NCBI GenBank assembly: GCA_024036415.1
Contig: JAMWET010006568.1
Location: forward strand, 303,001-367,000
DNA length: 64,000 nt
DNA from: Prochilodus magdalenae
Taxonomy: Eukaryota; Chordata; Actinopteri; Characiformes; Prochilodontidae
Direction of reading: 5' to 3'
Positions 36,711 to 48,119 of the stretch are shown here, piece after piece (the first letter of the stretch is position 1; every line of letters starts with the position of its first letter). A program made the translations under genes and the position numbers. The notes under the pieces were generated by a model. That model did not search any database. It saw nothing but the letters and a program-made list of their open reading frames with translations, and was not told the origin of the DNA.

Positions 36711-37425
36711 AGACATTTGGTTGATTCCTTAGACACAGGCTGAGATGCTGGTCCTTTTCTTTCCTCCCCATCTCCCATCTTCCTTCCTTCCGATCCCCTC
36801 ATGTTTGTGTAACATTAGAGCTTGCGCAGCGTCTCCAGCCATAAACAAGTCCCAGCAGCAAACACGGGCGACGGAAAGGAAACATCCACGGCTTTTGACA
36901 TCCCCCTTCCCCAGCCCCTTCTGTTCTCCGGTAAACAAGCGAGTGCAATCACAGCATCTTGTCCGTCCAACGCTAGAGGTGCAGATGGGCTTGTATTGAT
37001 AACCTGCTTATCGGTTACGGGTAATTGTTGGCTATTTAATCAGCTTTGTTTTCCCTCAGACCAGTCTGTTGTTGGCAGGACCGTCCGGCTTGTCCAACTG
37101 AACCCGTGCCAGCTCGGTCCGCCACCACTACCGTCGTCCTTCTGTTCCCTCCATCCGTTCTGGAGGAAAACGCAGAAGAACCTTCCCCTCTCGTCCCCTG
37201 CCCCCTTGCCCACCCCCTCAGGTGCATCTTGCCATGTAATGCCATATCTTGGATAAATGTTCTAGTTTTTCAAAGCAGTTTAGTTGTTTTCTCATCAGTT
37301 CTCGTTATTATACACAGGACGGGTTGTCGTATTATTCTTTCGGCGTCAGAAAAAAAAGACAAAAAAAAAAAAAACTCAAGTCCTCGAAAAGTTGGTCCAG
37401 CAAGTACCCAGCGAATCCGGAGGGA

Positions 37426-37730
37426 TCAAACATAATATTCCTTGTCCTTGTTTTTCTTGCCCTTGCTGGCGCTTTTGGCCGTGTTGACCGGTTTCTCCTT
37501 CACCACCGTGCCGTTGGACTGCGCTGAGTTGCTGATGTAGTTGCGGCTCTCGTCCACATGGTAGGAGCCTTCGTCACGGTTGCGGTACTTGTACATGGCA
37601 TACAGGAGGATGAGGATGCAGAGAGCAGCGGCCGCTACGATTCCAACCACCATACCCGTGGTGCTGCTGGACTCTCGGACCACCTCCACCGGGTCGGGAT
37701 AGCCCTTCACGCCAGGACCCGTTGGACTTG
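37426..37730 (-). CDS. nrxn: Neurexin, last coding exon (transmembrane and cytoplasmic tail)
   Basis: Neurexins are presynaptic adhesion receptors that bind neuroligins, LRRTMs and cerebellins. This exon encodes the last 100 residues. Residues 1-24 are the extracellular stalk. Residues 25-46 ([20 protein letters not shown] and on) are the membrane helix. [11 protein letters not shown] is the protein-4.1 binding region. The final EYYV is the ligand for CASK and Mint PDZ domains. The exon begins after a polypyrimidine tract and AG (complement of 37731-37732); two bases complete a split codon. The stop is TGA at 37428-37426. The helix and tail match vertebrate neurexins almost residue for residue. 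HVDESRNY is NRXN1-like, while the stalk PTGPGVKG is closer to my memory of NRXN2. NRXN3 fits less well. The paralog therefore stays open. The exon is intact, and the exon upstream was not found in the window. Confidence 0.97.
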
Positions 37731-37844
37731 CTGGAAAGGCAAAGAAAGAGCAACAGGTCAGCATGATGACACCTTATAGTTCCATTGCCTGACCACTGTA
37801 TAATAAACATACTGTAGGTCCACTATAAAGGTGTACATACACAA

Positions 37845-38365
37845 CTCTGTCATGTGCTATTTGTCATCCATCCTTTAGCGAGTCCAGTTTCTGACCACCG
37901 GACGACCAGTCAGAACTTGTGTGGTGCAACAGCAATGCTGACATGGTAATGGCATGGGCTCAGGATAATCCACCAATCAAATCTGTTCAGTCAACAGCGC
38001 TCTGTGGGCAGCTGCCTGTGAGCACTGACGAATGACTAGAGGATGACCAGCACAAGCTACACAACAGCAGATGTGCTATTGTCTCTACACTGTGAACCAG
38101 CAAAGTACAAGAGTCTAATAGAGTGGACAGTGACCAGCACAACACACACTAACACACATCCAACCCATCAGTATCATTGCAGTGCTCAGAATGACATGCC
38201 ACCCACATAATACCTACTCTGGGGTGGTCCTGAGCACTGTGTACAGCGAATCAGATAAACTACAGTCCGCAACTGAAGAAGTACAATGTCCACCTATATG
38301 GTAAGAGCTGAAAAAATGGACACTGAGTGTACATACAATGTGTACCTAATAAAGTGGCACAAATA
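37845..38365. repeat. Foldback interspersed repeat, copy D2
   Basis: It shares with D1 and D3 phrases such as 'gagtctaatagagtggacagtga', 'cagcacaacacacactaacacac' and 'cctactctggggtggtcctg'. It ends with 'aatggacactgagtgtac' and 'gtgtacctaataaagtggc', the terminus also used by the 42-bp minisatellite at 28.2 kb. Confidence 0.7.
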
Positions 38366-38462
38366 TCCAGCCATGAGCAGCATTTTGACTAGAAACCAAC
38401 AGCTAATGAAGGGTTTGACAAGGGCTAAGGTTGCACCAAGAAATGGGTCTTTAACTGTACAC

Positions 38463-38720
38463 CATCGAGGACACCAATGACACCAGCAAGGACACCAATG
38501 ACACCAGCGAGGACACCAATGACACCAGCAAGGACACCAATGACTGTCTATTGCAAGGACAGCAAGGACACCAATGACACCAGCGAGGACACCAATGACA
38601 CCAGCAAGGACACCAATGACTGTCCATTGCAAGGACAGCAAGGACACCAATGACACCAGCAAGGACACCAATGACACCAGCAAGGACACCAATGGCTGTC
38701 CACTGCATGGACGCCAAGGA
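38463..38720. repeat. 21-bp minisatellite with higher-order structure
   Basis: The unit AGGACACCAATGACACCAGC plus A or G (21 bp) recurs at 38469, 38490, 38511 and onward. Every three or so units the text 'tgtc(t/c)a(t/c)tgcaaggacagca' interrupts, at about 38545, 38621 and 38696, giving a second period of about 76 bp. Confidence 0.95.
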
Positions 38721-38875
38721 CAGCCTTTGGTGGCCTTGCTGGTGTTTTCTATGGTTTGATATGGTTTGAAAAACAGTTTTCATGGTCACTCTATCACGCT
38801 CCTAGATTGAGTTGCTTTGTATCCTAAAACAGCCATATAGGAAACCTGCTACTACAGTGCTAGTGCTACCCAAAA

Positions 38876-39345
38876 TCAGTCACAGGACAAAACAGATGGC
38901 AAGTGTTCTCCCTCAATTGCTAATCCCAAGTTGTACCACGCTTGCCGGCACAGTAGCTCCTTTTGGCCCCGGGAAATGATGCTGTAACTGATTCTGGCTG
39001 CATGCTGAAGAATGCCTTCCCTGCCTGGTAATGAAATGACCTGCAAAGCTCTCGGCCACGCCGCAAAGCAAAAACATAGCATTAGTGGGGCGATACCCCT
39101 TATCAGAAAGAACAGCGCTGATGATTCCAACACTTAGCCAACACACAGGCCACGCCATTATCATGCAAATTACAAACATAGAGGCAGCATCGACTGTGAC
39201 CCAGGCCTCAGATGGATCCAGTGACCGCCCTTTAACATACTCTAAATGCTTGATAAGGAGGGATTAACGACTCGGCAGACAGTGCTTTGGGAGCCATTTG
39301 CGGCGCTGAATGGGAAGCTGATTACATATCAGTGAGCCTCCATTA
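38876..39345. other. Duplicated intronic segment P1, left copy
   Basis: It is colinear and in the same orientation with 44155-44553. Shared words include 'gttctccctcaattg', 'aatgaaatgacctgc', 'ggggcgata', GCCATTATCATGCAAATT and 'taacgactcgg(c/t)agacagtgc'. It contains the octamer ATGCAAAT. No frame is shared, so it is non-coding: either a duplicated enhancer-like element or a very old repeat. Confidence 0.7.
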
Positions 39346-39944
39346 TGTACGAGAGCCATCCAAATTATAATCCCACTCCCATCAACTCTGATAGCACTCG
39401 GCGCCATAACCCTTCATTATTCTGTCGCTCTATCTCTCTCGCTCGCTTGCGCTCTCTCGCCCTGTTAATGCTCTCGGCTGATCAAACATCTCTCACCCCG
39501 TACTCCTTTTCCCTCCTTTTCTTCTCCCCACCTTGAATTTTTTTTTGAACATTTTCTCCACTCCTCACATAGAAATGCCCATTAGGCTAATTCCTGTTTC
39601 CAACCACTGAACCTGTTGAACAAATAGTCAAACAACAGGCATAGAACCTTTCCAGTAGAGGATATTCACCTTTGTGCTTCTGATGGACAAATACGGTTCT
39701 TTAAGGAAGCATCCAGACACTGTACAGAAACGCTCTGTCCGACTACTATAACGGGACATGAGTGCACACACTCAGCTCAGCTCAAGCTACAGACAGTAGC
39801 TCAATGGCTCAATCTCCACTGAACTTTACTTCTCCCAGAAAATGGGCATTTGCTCCCCAAACCAAATTTACAGTGGCATCATACTAACGGTAATACACAT
39901 CACACATGTCATTTGGGTATCAGTCATGTGTACACAATCCCGTA
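39346..39944. other. Intron, nothing recognised
   Basis: T/C-rich from about 39415 to 39560, otherwise unremarkable. Confidence 0.5.
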
Positions 39945-40904
39945 CTGGACTGATGCACTTCAGTGTAGACATTGCACTGAAAACTTTTACTGAATGTACT
40001 GCAGAAAATGATACTACATTTGGGATCTACACTGCACAAAATGATACTCCAGTGGCTCTGCTAACGGTACTACACTGCACTGAAATGGTACTACACTGCA
40101 CTGAAATGGTACTACACTGCACTGAAATGGTACTACACTGCACTGAAATGGTACTACACTGCACTGAAATGATACTACACTGCACTGAAATGGTACTACA
40201 CTGCACTGAAATGATACTACACTGCACTGAAATGGTACTACAGTGCACTGAAATGGTATTACACTGCACTGAAATGGTACTACACTGCACTGAAATGGTA
40301 CTACACTGCACTAAATTGATACTACACTGCACTGAAATGGTACTACATTGCACTTAAATGGTACTACACTGCACTGAAATGGTACTACACTGCACTGAAA
40401 TGGTACTACACTGCACTAAATTGATACTACACTGCACTGAAATGGTACTACATTGCACTTAAATGGTACTACATTGCACTTAAATGGTACTACACTGCAC
40501 TGAAATGGTACTACACTGCACTGAAATGGTACTACATTGCACTGAAATGATACTACACTGCACTGAAATGGTACTACATTGCACTGAAATGGCACTACAC
40601 AGCACTGAAATGGTACTACAGTGCACTGAAATGGTACTACACTGCACTGAAATGGTACTACACTGCACTGAAATGGTACTACACTGCACTGAAATGGTAC
40701 TACACTGCACTGAAATGGTACTACACTGCACTGAAATGGTACTACACTGCACTGAAATGGTACTACACTGCACTGAAATGGTACTACACTGCACTGAAAT
40801 GGTACTACATTGCACTGAAATGATACTACACTGCACTGAAATGGTACTACACTGCACTGAAATGGTACTACACTGCACTGAAATGGTACTACACTGCACG
40901 GAAA
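39945..40904. repeat. 21-bp minisatellite, about 40 units
   Basis: The unit TGAAATGGTACTACACTGCAC repeats with few changes from about 40062 to 40904. Decayed single units reach back to about 39945. Two variant units ('actaaattgatac' and 'cacttaaatgg') recur together 105 bp (five units) apart, at 40311 and 40416, showing block duplication. Open frames on both strands (VLHCTEM and VQCSTIS units) follow from the period and are not genes. Confidence 0.97.
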
Positions 40905-42631
40905 CAGCAAAGCCAGTCCAACTACACAGACAATGTAAGACTCTTACTGTAGTACAGTCTGCATATATGGACGCTGATACTGCACACATCGACTCTTTAG
41001 CCTGCGTTTAAGTAGCACAGCTGTGTAGGAGCTGTAACTAAGACAATCGACCAAAATGGTCATGTCATAAATTCATCTGATCATCCGACTGCTTAATCAG
41101 AGCTTGCTCGTGCAGTTAATCGGACATCGCTTCCCCCTTCACACAGCCAAGGAGGCTGATCATGAAATTCAGTCAGCTCAGGCTTAAAATCTGGCTAACG
41201 GTGTACAGCGTATGTCTGGCTTCACTGGCACCTACATTGTATGAGTATGCCACACCGGCATTGTGAGGCACAGTTTCATAGCAATTGCTAATAGTAAGCA
41301 TGTTAGCTCCCTATTATTTGAGTGAAGAGCTTTTTTATATATCCCAGCATTCAAGTTTGTCAGCGATACTAGGAGTTTAAAAATCCATAGATGGAAAAGG
41401 GTATGTGCTTGGAGCCTATCCAACCTATGGATAGATTTAATGCAGTCCAATGCAGTCCAATCTACCCACACACAGTCCAGTCTATCCACACTCATACAAG
41501 TGCCACAAAACCTTGAGTTTCCGAACCTGGGCCAGATATAACGAATTTAACTTGTGTAGTTATGCCCTATACATTTCCACGCTTGACCTAATGACAATTG
41601 GTACAACAATCTTTAGGCTCAGGGCGCTTACCAGCAAATGCTAAGTGACTGCCGTCTCTGGTTGCTTGACTCACTAGATACATTATGTCCTTCAATACCT
41701 TTGAGTTGTATGCCAACATGAAGGCTCCCCTGTGCTGTAAACCGACAGAACCAGAACCAGAACCGTAGCACTGCTCATTTCTGCTCATATAATAACAATA
41801 CAAGGAAAGCGAGGAACAGCAGGTTGGCTAATGCTAATGCTAAAGATGCTAAAGAAAGAATCTGGGACCCAAAAGGCAAAGCGTATTTTGTCTAAGGATG
41901 GCTATGCATTGGACCGAGTCAACTCTTCAGCATAGCCTAGTTTAGACTAAACCCCCAAAAGATCCAGGCTGATCGGGTGCGGTCTTTTTGGCTTCTTCTG
42001 TTTTCTGCATTCCTCCACCACCTTTCCACATTTATCTACCATGTGGGATAATACGAAGTGACTGGCTCCCCTTCTCTGGGCTATAAAAGTTTGCAGTCAG
42101 AAGGTGCCTGTCATTGTCTAATAACCCTGTTGTAGCGGGAGCCGGGGCCCACTGTAAGTCCAGGAATGCTAGCGGTGGCGAGCAGACGCTCAAGGACGAG
42201 GAGAGATGCCGCTGGGAATCGAGTGTGACTGAGCGTTGGAACAGATTAGTTGTGCCTGCCACCGCCCGTGTTATCCCTTTGGACAGGTGTGAAGAAAGCT
42301 CACTCCTTCAAGGCGAATGCCTGTGGGCTGTCACCACATCGGCGGGTGGTGGGGCGAGGGAGAATCTGAGGCCGGGCTTTGGTTATTTGTTGTTCGGGGT
42401 CAGAGAGTCAGGAAAGAAGATAAGGACAGAGAACAAAAGAGGTGAATTCATGGCAAGAGAATTCTCCGAGAGGGAGAGAGGGAGGGAGGGAGAGGGAGAG
42501 ATAGAGGCCTGTGATTTCTGTCATGCTTCAGGAAAAAGATTCAGGGGACCTACAGCCACCTTTCATTCCTTCATTTCAGGTACAAGTTATTGGGGACCTT
42601 GTCCGACGCTTACCCTGAAATCAGACGTCAA
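40905..42631. other. Intron, nothing recognised; one 178-codon plus-strand frame
   Basis: The open frame 42114-42650 lies antisense to neurexin. It is GA-rich near its end and resembles no family. It runs into the satellite at 42632. I treat it as chance. Confidence 0.4.
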
Positions 42632-43420
42632 GTATTATACAGCCTTATGAATGCTTTATAGAGCTTTATGAACACGCTTACAATGCATTATAGATACCTG
42701 ATTCATAACAGCTCTTTGTTTAGATGTTAATATAAGCACATGGCAATGAATCCTTAGCAATGTATGTAATTATGAACACTGATGGTCTTACAAAGGCCTA
42801 TGTCGGGTATTATACAGCCTTATGAATGCTTTATAGAGCTTTATGAACACGCTTACAATGCATTATGGATACCTGATTCATAACAGCTCTATATTTAGAT
42901 GTTAATATAAGCACACAGCAATGTATCTTTAGCAATGTGTGTAATTATGAACACTGATTTAGGTACAACAGCCTTATAAAGGCCTATGTCAGGTATTATA
43001 CAGCCTTATGAATGCTTTATAGAGCTTTATGAACACGCTTACAATGCATTATGGATACCTGATTCATAACAGCTCTATATTTAGATGTTAATATAAGCAC
43101 ATGGCAATGTATCTTTAGCAATGTGTGTAATTATGAACACTGATTTAGGTACAACAGCCTTACAAAGGCCTATGTCGGGTATTATACAGCCTTATGAATG
43201 CTTTATAGATCTTTATGAACGCACTTACAATGCATTATAGATACCTAATTCATACCAGCTCTATATTTAGTCCATCTTAATTTAAACACATGGTTATCTA
43301 TCATTAGCAAAGTGTGTAATTATGAACACTGATGGTCTTACAAAGGCCTATGTCGGGTATTATAAAGCTTTATGAATGATTCATATCTTATAATAAAGCT
43401 TTATGGCCAGATTCCTAGAA
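42632..43420. repeat. 175-186 bp tandem repeat, just over four units
   Basis: Units starting GTATTATACAGCCTTATGAA begin at 42632, 42807, 42993, 43179 and 43357, giving periods of 175, 186, 186 and 178. The 11-bp length difference is a 'tttaggtacaac'-type insert in the two middle spacers. Decayed related text (cattataaggcattatgcatg) continues to about 43790. Confidence 0.93.
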
Positions 43421-44154
43421 AGTGTTACCAAAATGTCATTTCAGTGTATTACACCTCATCACAGAGCATTATGGGTGGTCTTTATAGACATCTCTTTATA
43501 GACAGAAGTGTCATAAATTGATATAACTGGCTCTGCCAAATTCAGGAACCAGAGAATTCAAGATTTGAATAAGCATATCTGATAATCTACAGTATTCATG
43601 CTTACAGTATAGTGTCCCTATTAAAAGACGTTATAGTGCATTATGAAACCTGGCATTACGAAGCTGCCATGAACAGTGTTATGCATGTAAGTATAAGCAT
43701 ATGTAGCCATACAAGCTCATGCCTGGCATTATAAGGCATTATGCATGCCATATGACACGTTATAAAGCATCATAAATACAGCATTCATCGAAATGTATTA
43801 CCAGCATTTTCCTTTCCTTTGGATATTACATTGCTGTGTGCATGCATTCCAGCACTTGTTGCAACAACGGGTGAGTCTTAAAATATCCGAGTCCACTAAT
43901 TAAACAAGCGTTCACTATCAGACATATTGTGTACATACTGTGTGATGCTCTTGACGGCTCCCATTCCGTCTTGCTGTTTCAGGGAGCTGCCGCCCTCGGC
44001 TCTAATTGCCTATCTAAGATGTAGTTATCTTTTTCAGGCTATGAACTCATGCCATATATTCCACTGAGCTCTTAGACAAAGTTGTTTTGTTCAATGTGTG
44101 AATCATCCAAACCCAACATGCTATATTACTAAAAGCTAGCCAGGTTTTTTCACA
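43421..44154. other. Intron, decayed satellite-like text
   Basis: Words such as 'gcattatg' and 'ttataaagcat' continue thinly from the array on the left. Nothing else is recognised. Confidence 0.5.
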
Positions 44155-44553
44155 GCAACAAACAGATGGCTGGCGTTCTCCCTCAATTGTTGATCTCAAG
44201 TCATTGTCGTTAGCTGACACAATAGCTCCTTTTTGGCCTCGAGAGAGATGCTGTTTTCCAGCTTGGTAATGAAATGACCTGCGTCTCTTTTCAATACGCC
44301 ACAAAGCCAAAACACGGCGATGGGGCGATAGCACTTATCAAAAAGAACAGCCATGTTACTCACTGCTCATGGTTTGAACCAGCACACAGGCCATGCCATT
44401 ATCATGCAAATTGCAATAAGATAGTCGCGGCATCAATTGGGAACCCCGTGAATCCGGTGAACACCTTTAAACATGCTCTAAATACATGACAAGGAAGACT
44501 AATAACTCGGTAGACAGTGCCAAGACAGTTTAAAGCATTTGCTGCTCAGTTTG
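44155..44553. other. Duplicated intronic segment P1, right copy
   Basis: It is colinear with 38876-39345 (see there for shared words) and is bounded on the right by the TcA7 insertion. GCCATTATCATGCAAATTGC is the best conserved block. Confidence 0.7.
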
Positions 44554-45018
44554 GATCATCAAAAGAATAGCTGCACCCAGAAGGAAGTGTGGGATTGCAG
44601 CACTGGAGGTGTGATGTGTGACAACAAACCGTTGGTCCTCTCCACTGAAGATGGCCTACTGCCATTCTGAATCACTCTGTGAGAGTCTGGCATGACACCA
44701 TTGCAGTCTTTAATGCTGATGTGGTGTTAAGGGCAGTTGTTGTAAGGGTCTGTGTACATGTAGTCCTACGTTGTGCAGCCTGCCAATGGTGCTGGCACTA
44801 ACAGGACGAATCATGTGGGGCATCCCTGCTTGCTGAATGTCTGCAATCGTGGCTGTTGGGTCAGTCAGGTACAGTAATAAGGCCTGTCCTTGCTTACATC
44901 ACATGGCGGAGCGTAAACGTGGATCATTCACATGTCTCACACTGTCAAACCTTCCTACCAAGTTTCATTCCAGTTGGTTTATGTCTTCTGGGTGCAGCTA
45001 TTTTTTTATGATAAGAGT
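44554..45018 (-). mobile_element. TcA7: shortened Tc1-like element
   Basis: The left end GATCATCAAAAGAATAGCTG and right end TCTGGGTGCAGCTATTTTTT are the TcA terminal repeats. It carries an extra deletion: after 'ggattgcagcactgg' the sequence jumps to 'aggtgtgatgtgtgacaac', removing the transposase C-terminus that other copies keep. Confidence 0.82.
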
Positions 45019-45089
45019 CTATTATATACATATACATCCTGTTTGGAGAAATGCCATAAGAAGATCACTTTGGCATCTCTAAAACCCCT

Positions 45090-45720
45090 ATATGTGTATC
45101 ATTCTTTAGGGACCACTGATGTAAATAAGCCCTTAAACAGGTTAATAACCTTTCTGTAGAACAGTTGGGACTAAAGTTCAAGGTGCGTAAAAGTTATCTG
45201 GTGAAAAACTTTGATAGAACTACTTTGGTTTCCCTAAAGAGCGTTTCAAGTGACAGTTCTTTTAGGGACCTTTGTAAATGAACAGTGTAAGTGTGAAGAA
45301 CATATGTTTAAAGCTCCACATGATGTAAAGTTTAATACCAATTCAAGTTACTTTCCCTGAAACCGTACGTCCAAGCCTGGAACCATTAAAGCACCTTTGT
45401 TGTCAATATTTAGAATAAATGTCTTCTCTGGAGCAATTCCATAGAAGAACCACATCTTAGTACCTATACCACAAGTTCTTAAACTAGTCCTAGGACGCCT
45501 CAAAATGGTCCACATTTTTGCCCAACCTCTATGCACTGTAGCTTAGGTTGGAGGAACATGGGGACCATCGGAAAAGCCAGCTTTGTGGACCTATAGAACC
45601 AGGCCCAAAGAACCTTTCAAAGAACTGAATGTAAAGCTTATTTAAAGCCTCTGTAAAGGCTCTTCCTATAGCAATACATCCAAGCCAGGACACATACAGG
45701 AAGCTTTGTATTCTTTTAGG
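45090..45720. repeat. AAGAACC-rich interspersed repeat
   Basis: Recurrent words (tagaacagttgg, ccctaaagagcg, tagaagaaccac, aagaacctttcaaagaac, 'aatgaacagtgtaagtgtgaagaac') match a repeat I know from teleosts. An inner part (45475-45550) resembles the 'caaccctggtcctgg' foldback repeat seen at 51345. It is non-coding. Confidence 0.5.
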
Positions 45721-46165
45721 ACTGTTTGGCTTTAATTCCCAGCGTTCCTGATGCCTCCTTTTTTATTCCTGTTGTTTGGGAGCTGACGCCGAGCTAGTAG
45801 CCACATCTCTGGCTGCCTTTCGCACCTGCTAGCCACACAGACGTGCTGATTGGTCTCATGCAGGGCATGAGTGACAACAGGCAGATACAATATTGCCAAG
45901 GCTGCACCCATTTACATCAGTACCCGTCTACAGACACCCTCGCAATAAGCTGATCGCTCGGGAAGACGGTTCCAGAGAGTCTGCGATGGGGGTGGATGGG
46001 AGTGACATGCAGCTGCATGAACTGTGCTCAGTAGATAATTGTTATCTGCTTTTAAAATGTAAATTCATGCTTCCAGAGAAAGACTATTGTTGTCACAGGT
46101 GCATCTCCATCTTGCTGTTCATCTCTTGTTCACTGTCTGGCCAAGGTTTCATATTATAGCATCTA
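45721..46165. other. Intron, nothing recognised
   Basis: No repeat or exon signal visible. Confidence 0.4.
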
Positions 46166-46934
46166 CACTCATACTCAAAAAACAGTTGCACAGCTAGCTG
46201 CACCCAGAAGGAATCAACTCACAAGAATAAAACTTGGTGGGTAGGTTGGACAGTGTAAGACATGCGAATGATTCAGGTTTCATGCTCAGCCGTGCATGTG
46301 ATGTAAATAAGGACAGGCCTTATTGCTGTACCTGACTGACCCTACAGCCATGACTAAGCACAGCGAGCACTGACGAGTCCACGAGACAATATGTTGCACA
46401 ATGCAGGACTACATGCACACAGACCATAACGATGACTGCTCTTAACACCATGGCAACATCACCAAAGACTGCGATGGTGTCGTGCCAGTGTGTCATGGAG
46501 TGACTCACAATGGTGGCGGGTCACCATTAGTGACGAGTCCCGCTTTTGCCTTGGAGGTGACAACTAATGAGCCCGTGTGTGGAGGCACAGTGGTCAGCGC
46601 CAAGATGAGAGGTCACACATCCAGAAGGCCTAGGGTTAGTCCATTTCCACCCCTACTGCAACATCTACATGAACTGTGTGAGAATATTCAAGCTGCATGG
46701 GATGGATTATCACAGGACACCATTAGGAACCTCTACAACTGTTGGGGTAGCAAACACCGTGGCCCGACACCATACTGACAGATCATACTTCTGTATGTGT
46801 AGCTCAACCCATAATTCCCACATCAGTCTAAATGTATCATCATGTATTGGTCTTGGTAACCTTTATCTTCCCTCCTAATAGCACTGCACTCCCACACTTC
46901 CTTCTGGGTGCAGCTATTCTACTGATGATGAGCA
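46166..46934 (+). mobile_element. TcA8: internally deleted Tc1-like element with both ends
   Basis: It is flanked by TA. The left end CACTCATACTCAAAAAACAG and right end AGCTATTCTACTGATGATGA are inverted repeats. The C-terminal remnant (ENIQAAWDGLSQDTIRNLYN) is readable at 46680-46740. It has the same central deletion as TcA1 and TcA6. Confidence 0.88.
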
Positions 46935-48119
46935 TATTAAAAACACGGCTGGCCTTAAATGGCTCACGCGAACAGGTTGAGGTCTTTAACTTCATCTGTC
47001 TCTCTCTCTATTTGTGTGCGCACACTTGGCTCTTCATTAGCACTCCATGGTTAAGCGACGACACTGGTGGAGAAATAGTGCCTGAAACAAGTGTTTAAAA
47101 TAATGGGGGGGCTTTTATAAATTCCACTTGAGCTCACCCAAGGGTAAAATTAGATAGTGAGTGAGAGAGAGAGAAAACGACCTCCAAATGCTGCCTTCTT
47201 CCCTGAATGCACAGCAGGGGCGTGGTAAAGGGTAGTGAGCAGTAAACCTGAAATGAAAAAGAAAGTTTGGGGGGGCGGGGGGGAGTTGTAGGGGGCCAGA
47301 GTAATGAGACTGCATGTCTGCTAGCTGTGGATCACAATGCTGAAGCTCATCTAACCCATACTTTCCAAATACAGGCACCAAAAAAAGCAGACTGCCATAA
47401 GCTGTCACAGCATCTGTGCGTTTGTAGCATGCAGCCCATCACTGCCGGAACGGTTCTGGTCATAATAAATAAGTTCCATATAAAATCATTCATTATTCTT
47501 TTTGGTCAGGGGTGCAGTGCTATTATGGATTTGGGGGGTTTGGAAGCTGGAGCCTTCGTCAGTGCTCATTGGCTGGAAGGCAGGAAACACCTTGGACAAG
47601 TCTCTAGCCCATCACAGAACTACAGAGAATCGTTTCTTTGTATTATGGTCTGGTTCTCCTACTGGTTATGAACACTCCCACTGCTTATGAACACCCATAC
47701 ACTGTATGATATGCAGTCTGAGGGAAGCTACCATTTAGAGTGGACATCTGGTGTGATAAAATCGCTATCTGGCAATTTGATAGACACATATGGGTTTGGT
47801 AAATGCATAGTGTCAAATTTGGTGGAGGAAGTTCACTGAAGGGGTGGGAGGCGGGGTTACTCTATATTACCACCATGGAAATAGAACAAGCTCATATATG
47901 TAGATGCTAGTCAGGTGTCCACATACTTTTGCCATGCTGTGTACATCTATATAAGAAGTACACAAGGACAGATATGAGCTAGTGGAAGGTTCAAAAGCTC
48001 GTTCTATGGCACTAATGGAACAGATTTCTTGCATTCCTGCCAAACCTCCGACCAATTAATAAATACCCACATGTATAATCTGGTACATATTGCAATGTGA
48101 AACTGAATGAGCCAAATCA
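46935..48119. other. Intron, nothing recognised apart from a G-rich tract
   Basis: See the separate entry for the G-runs at 47269-47295. A short CT or GA stretch lies near 47160-47175. No exon is supported. Confidence 0.4.
47269..47295 (+). other. G-quadruplex-like tract
   Basis: Two runs of seven G separated by a single C, then a seven-base spacer and a run of five G. Four G-triplets can be drawn from it on the plus strand. In neurexin pre-mRNA it would be C-rich. Confidence 0.75.

Larger units (their letters stand above)
35605..37425 (-). other. Neurexin 3' UTR (extent inferred)
   Basis: This is the sequence downstream of the neurexin stop codon on the minus strand. It has no repeat relics, unlike both flanks. 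The left limit is my inference from a poly(A) signal at 35639-35634 followed by a T/GT-rich stretch. An alternative AATAAA lies at 36274-36269 inside a purine/pyrimidine hairpin. (GA)n and GC-rich stretches occur at 36600-36710. Confidence 0.5.

Noticed and set aside
38294..38789. 112- and 132-codon minus-strand frames with Val/Leu/Cys repeats
   Set aside because: These are translations of the 21-bp array at 38.5 kb, overlapping in two frames.
40027..41011. Frames of 108-175 codons with VLHCTEM or VQCSTIS units
   Set aside because: These are by-products of the 21-bp minisatellite, open on both strands.
42114..42650. 178-codon plus-strand open frame in the neurexin intron
   Set aside because: It runs through a GA-rich stretch and into the satellite. 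No family resemblance.
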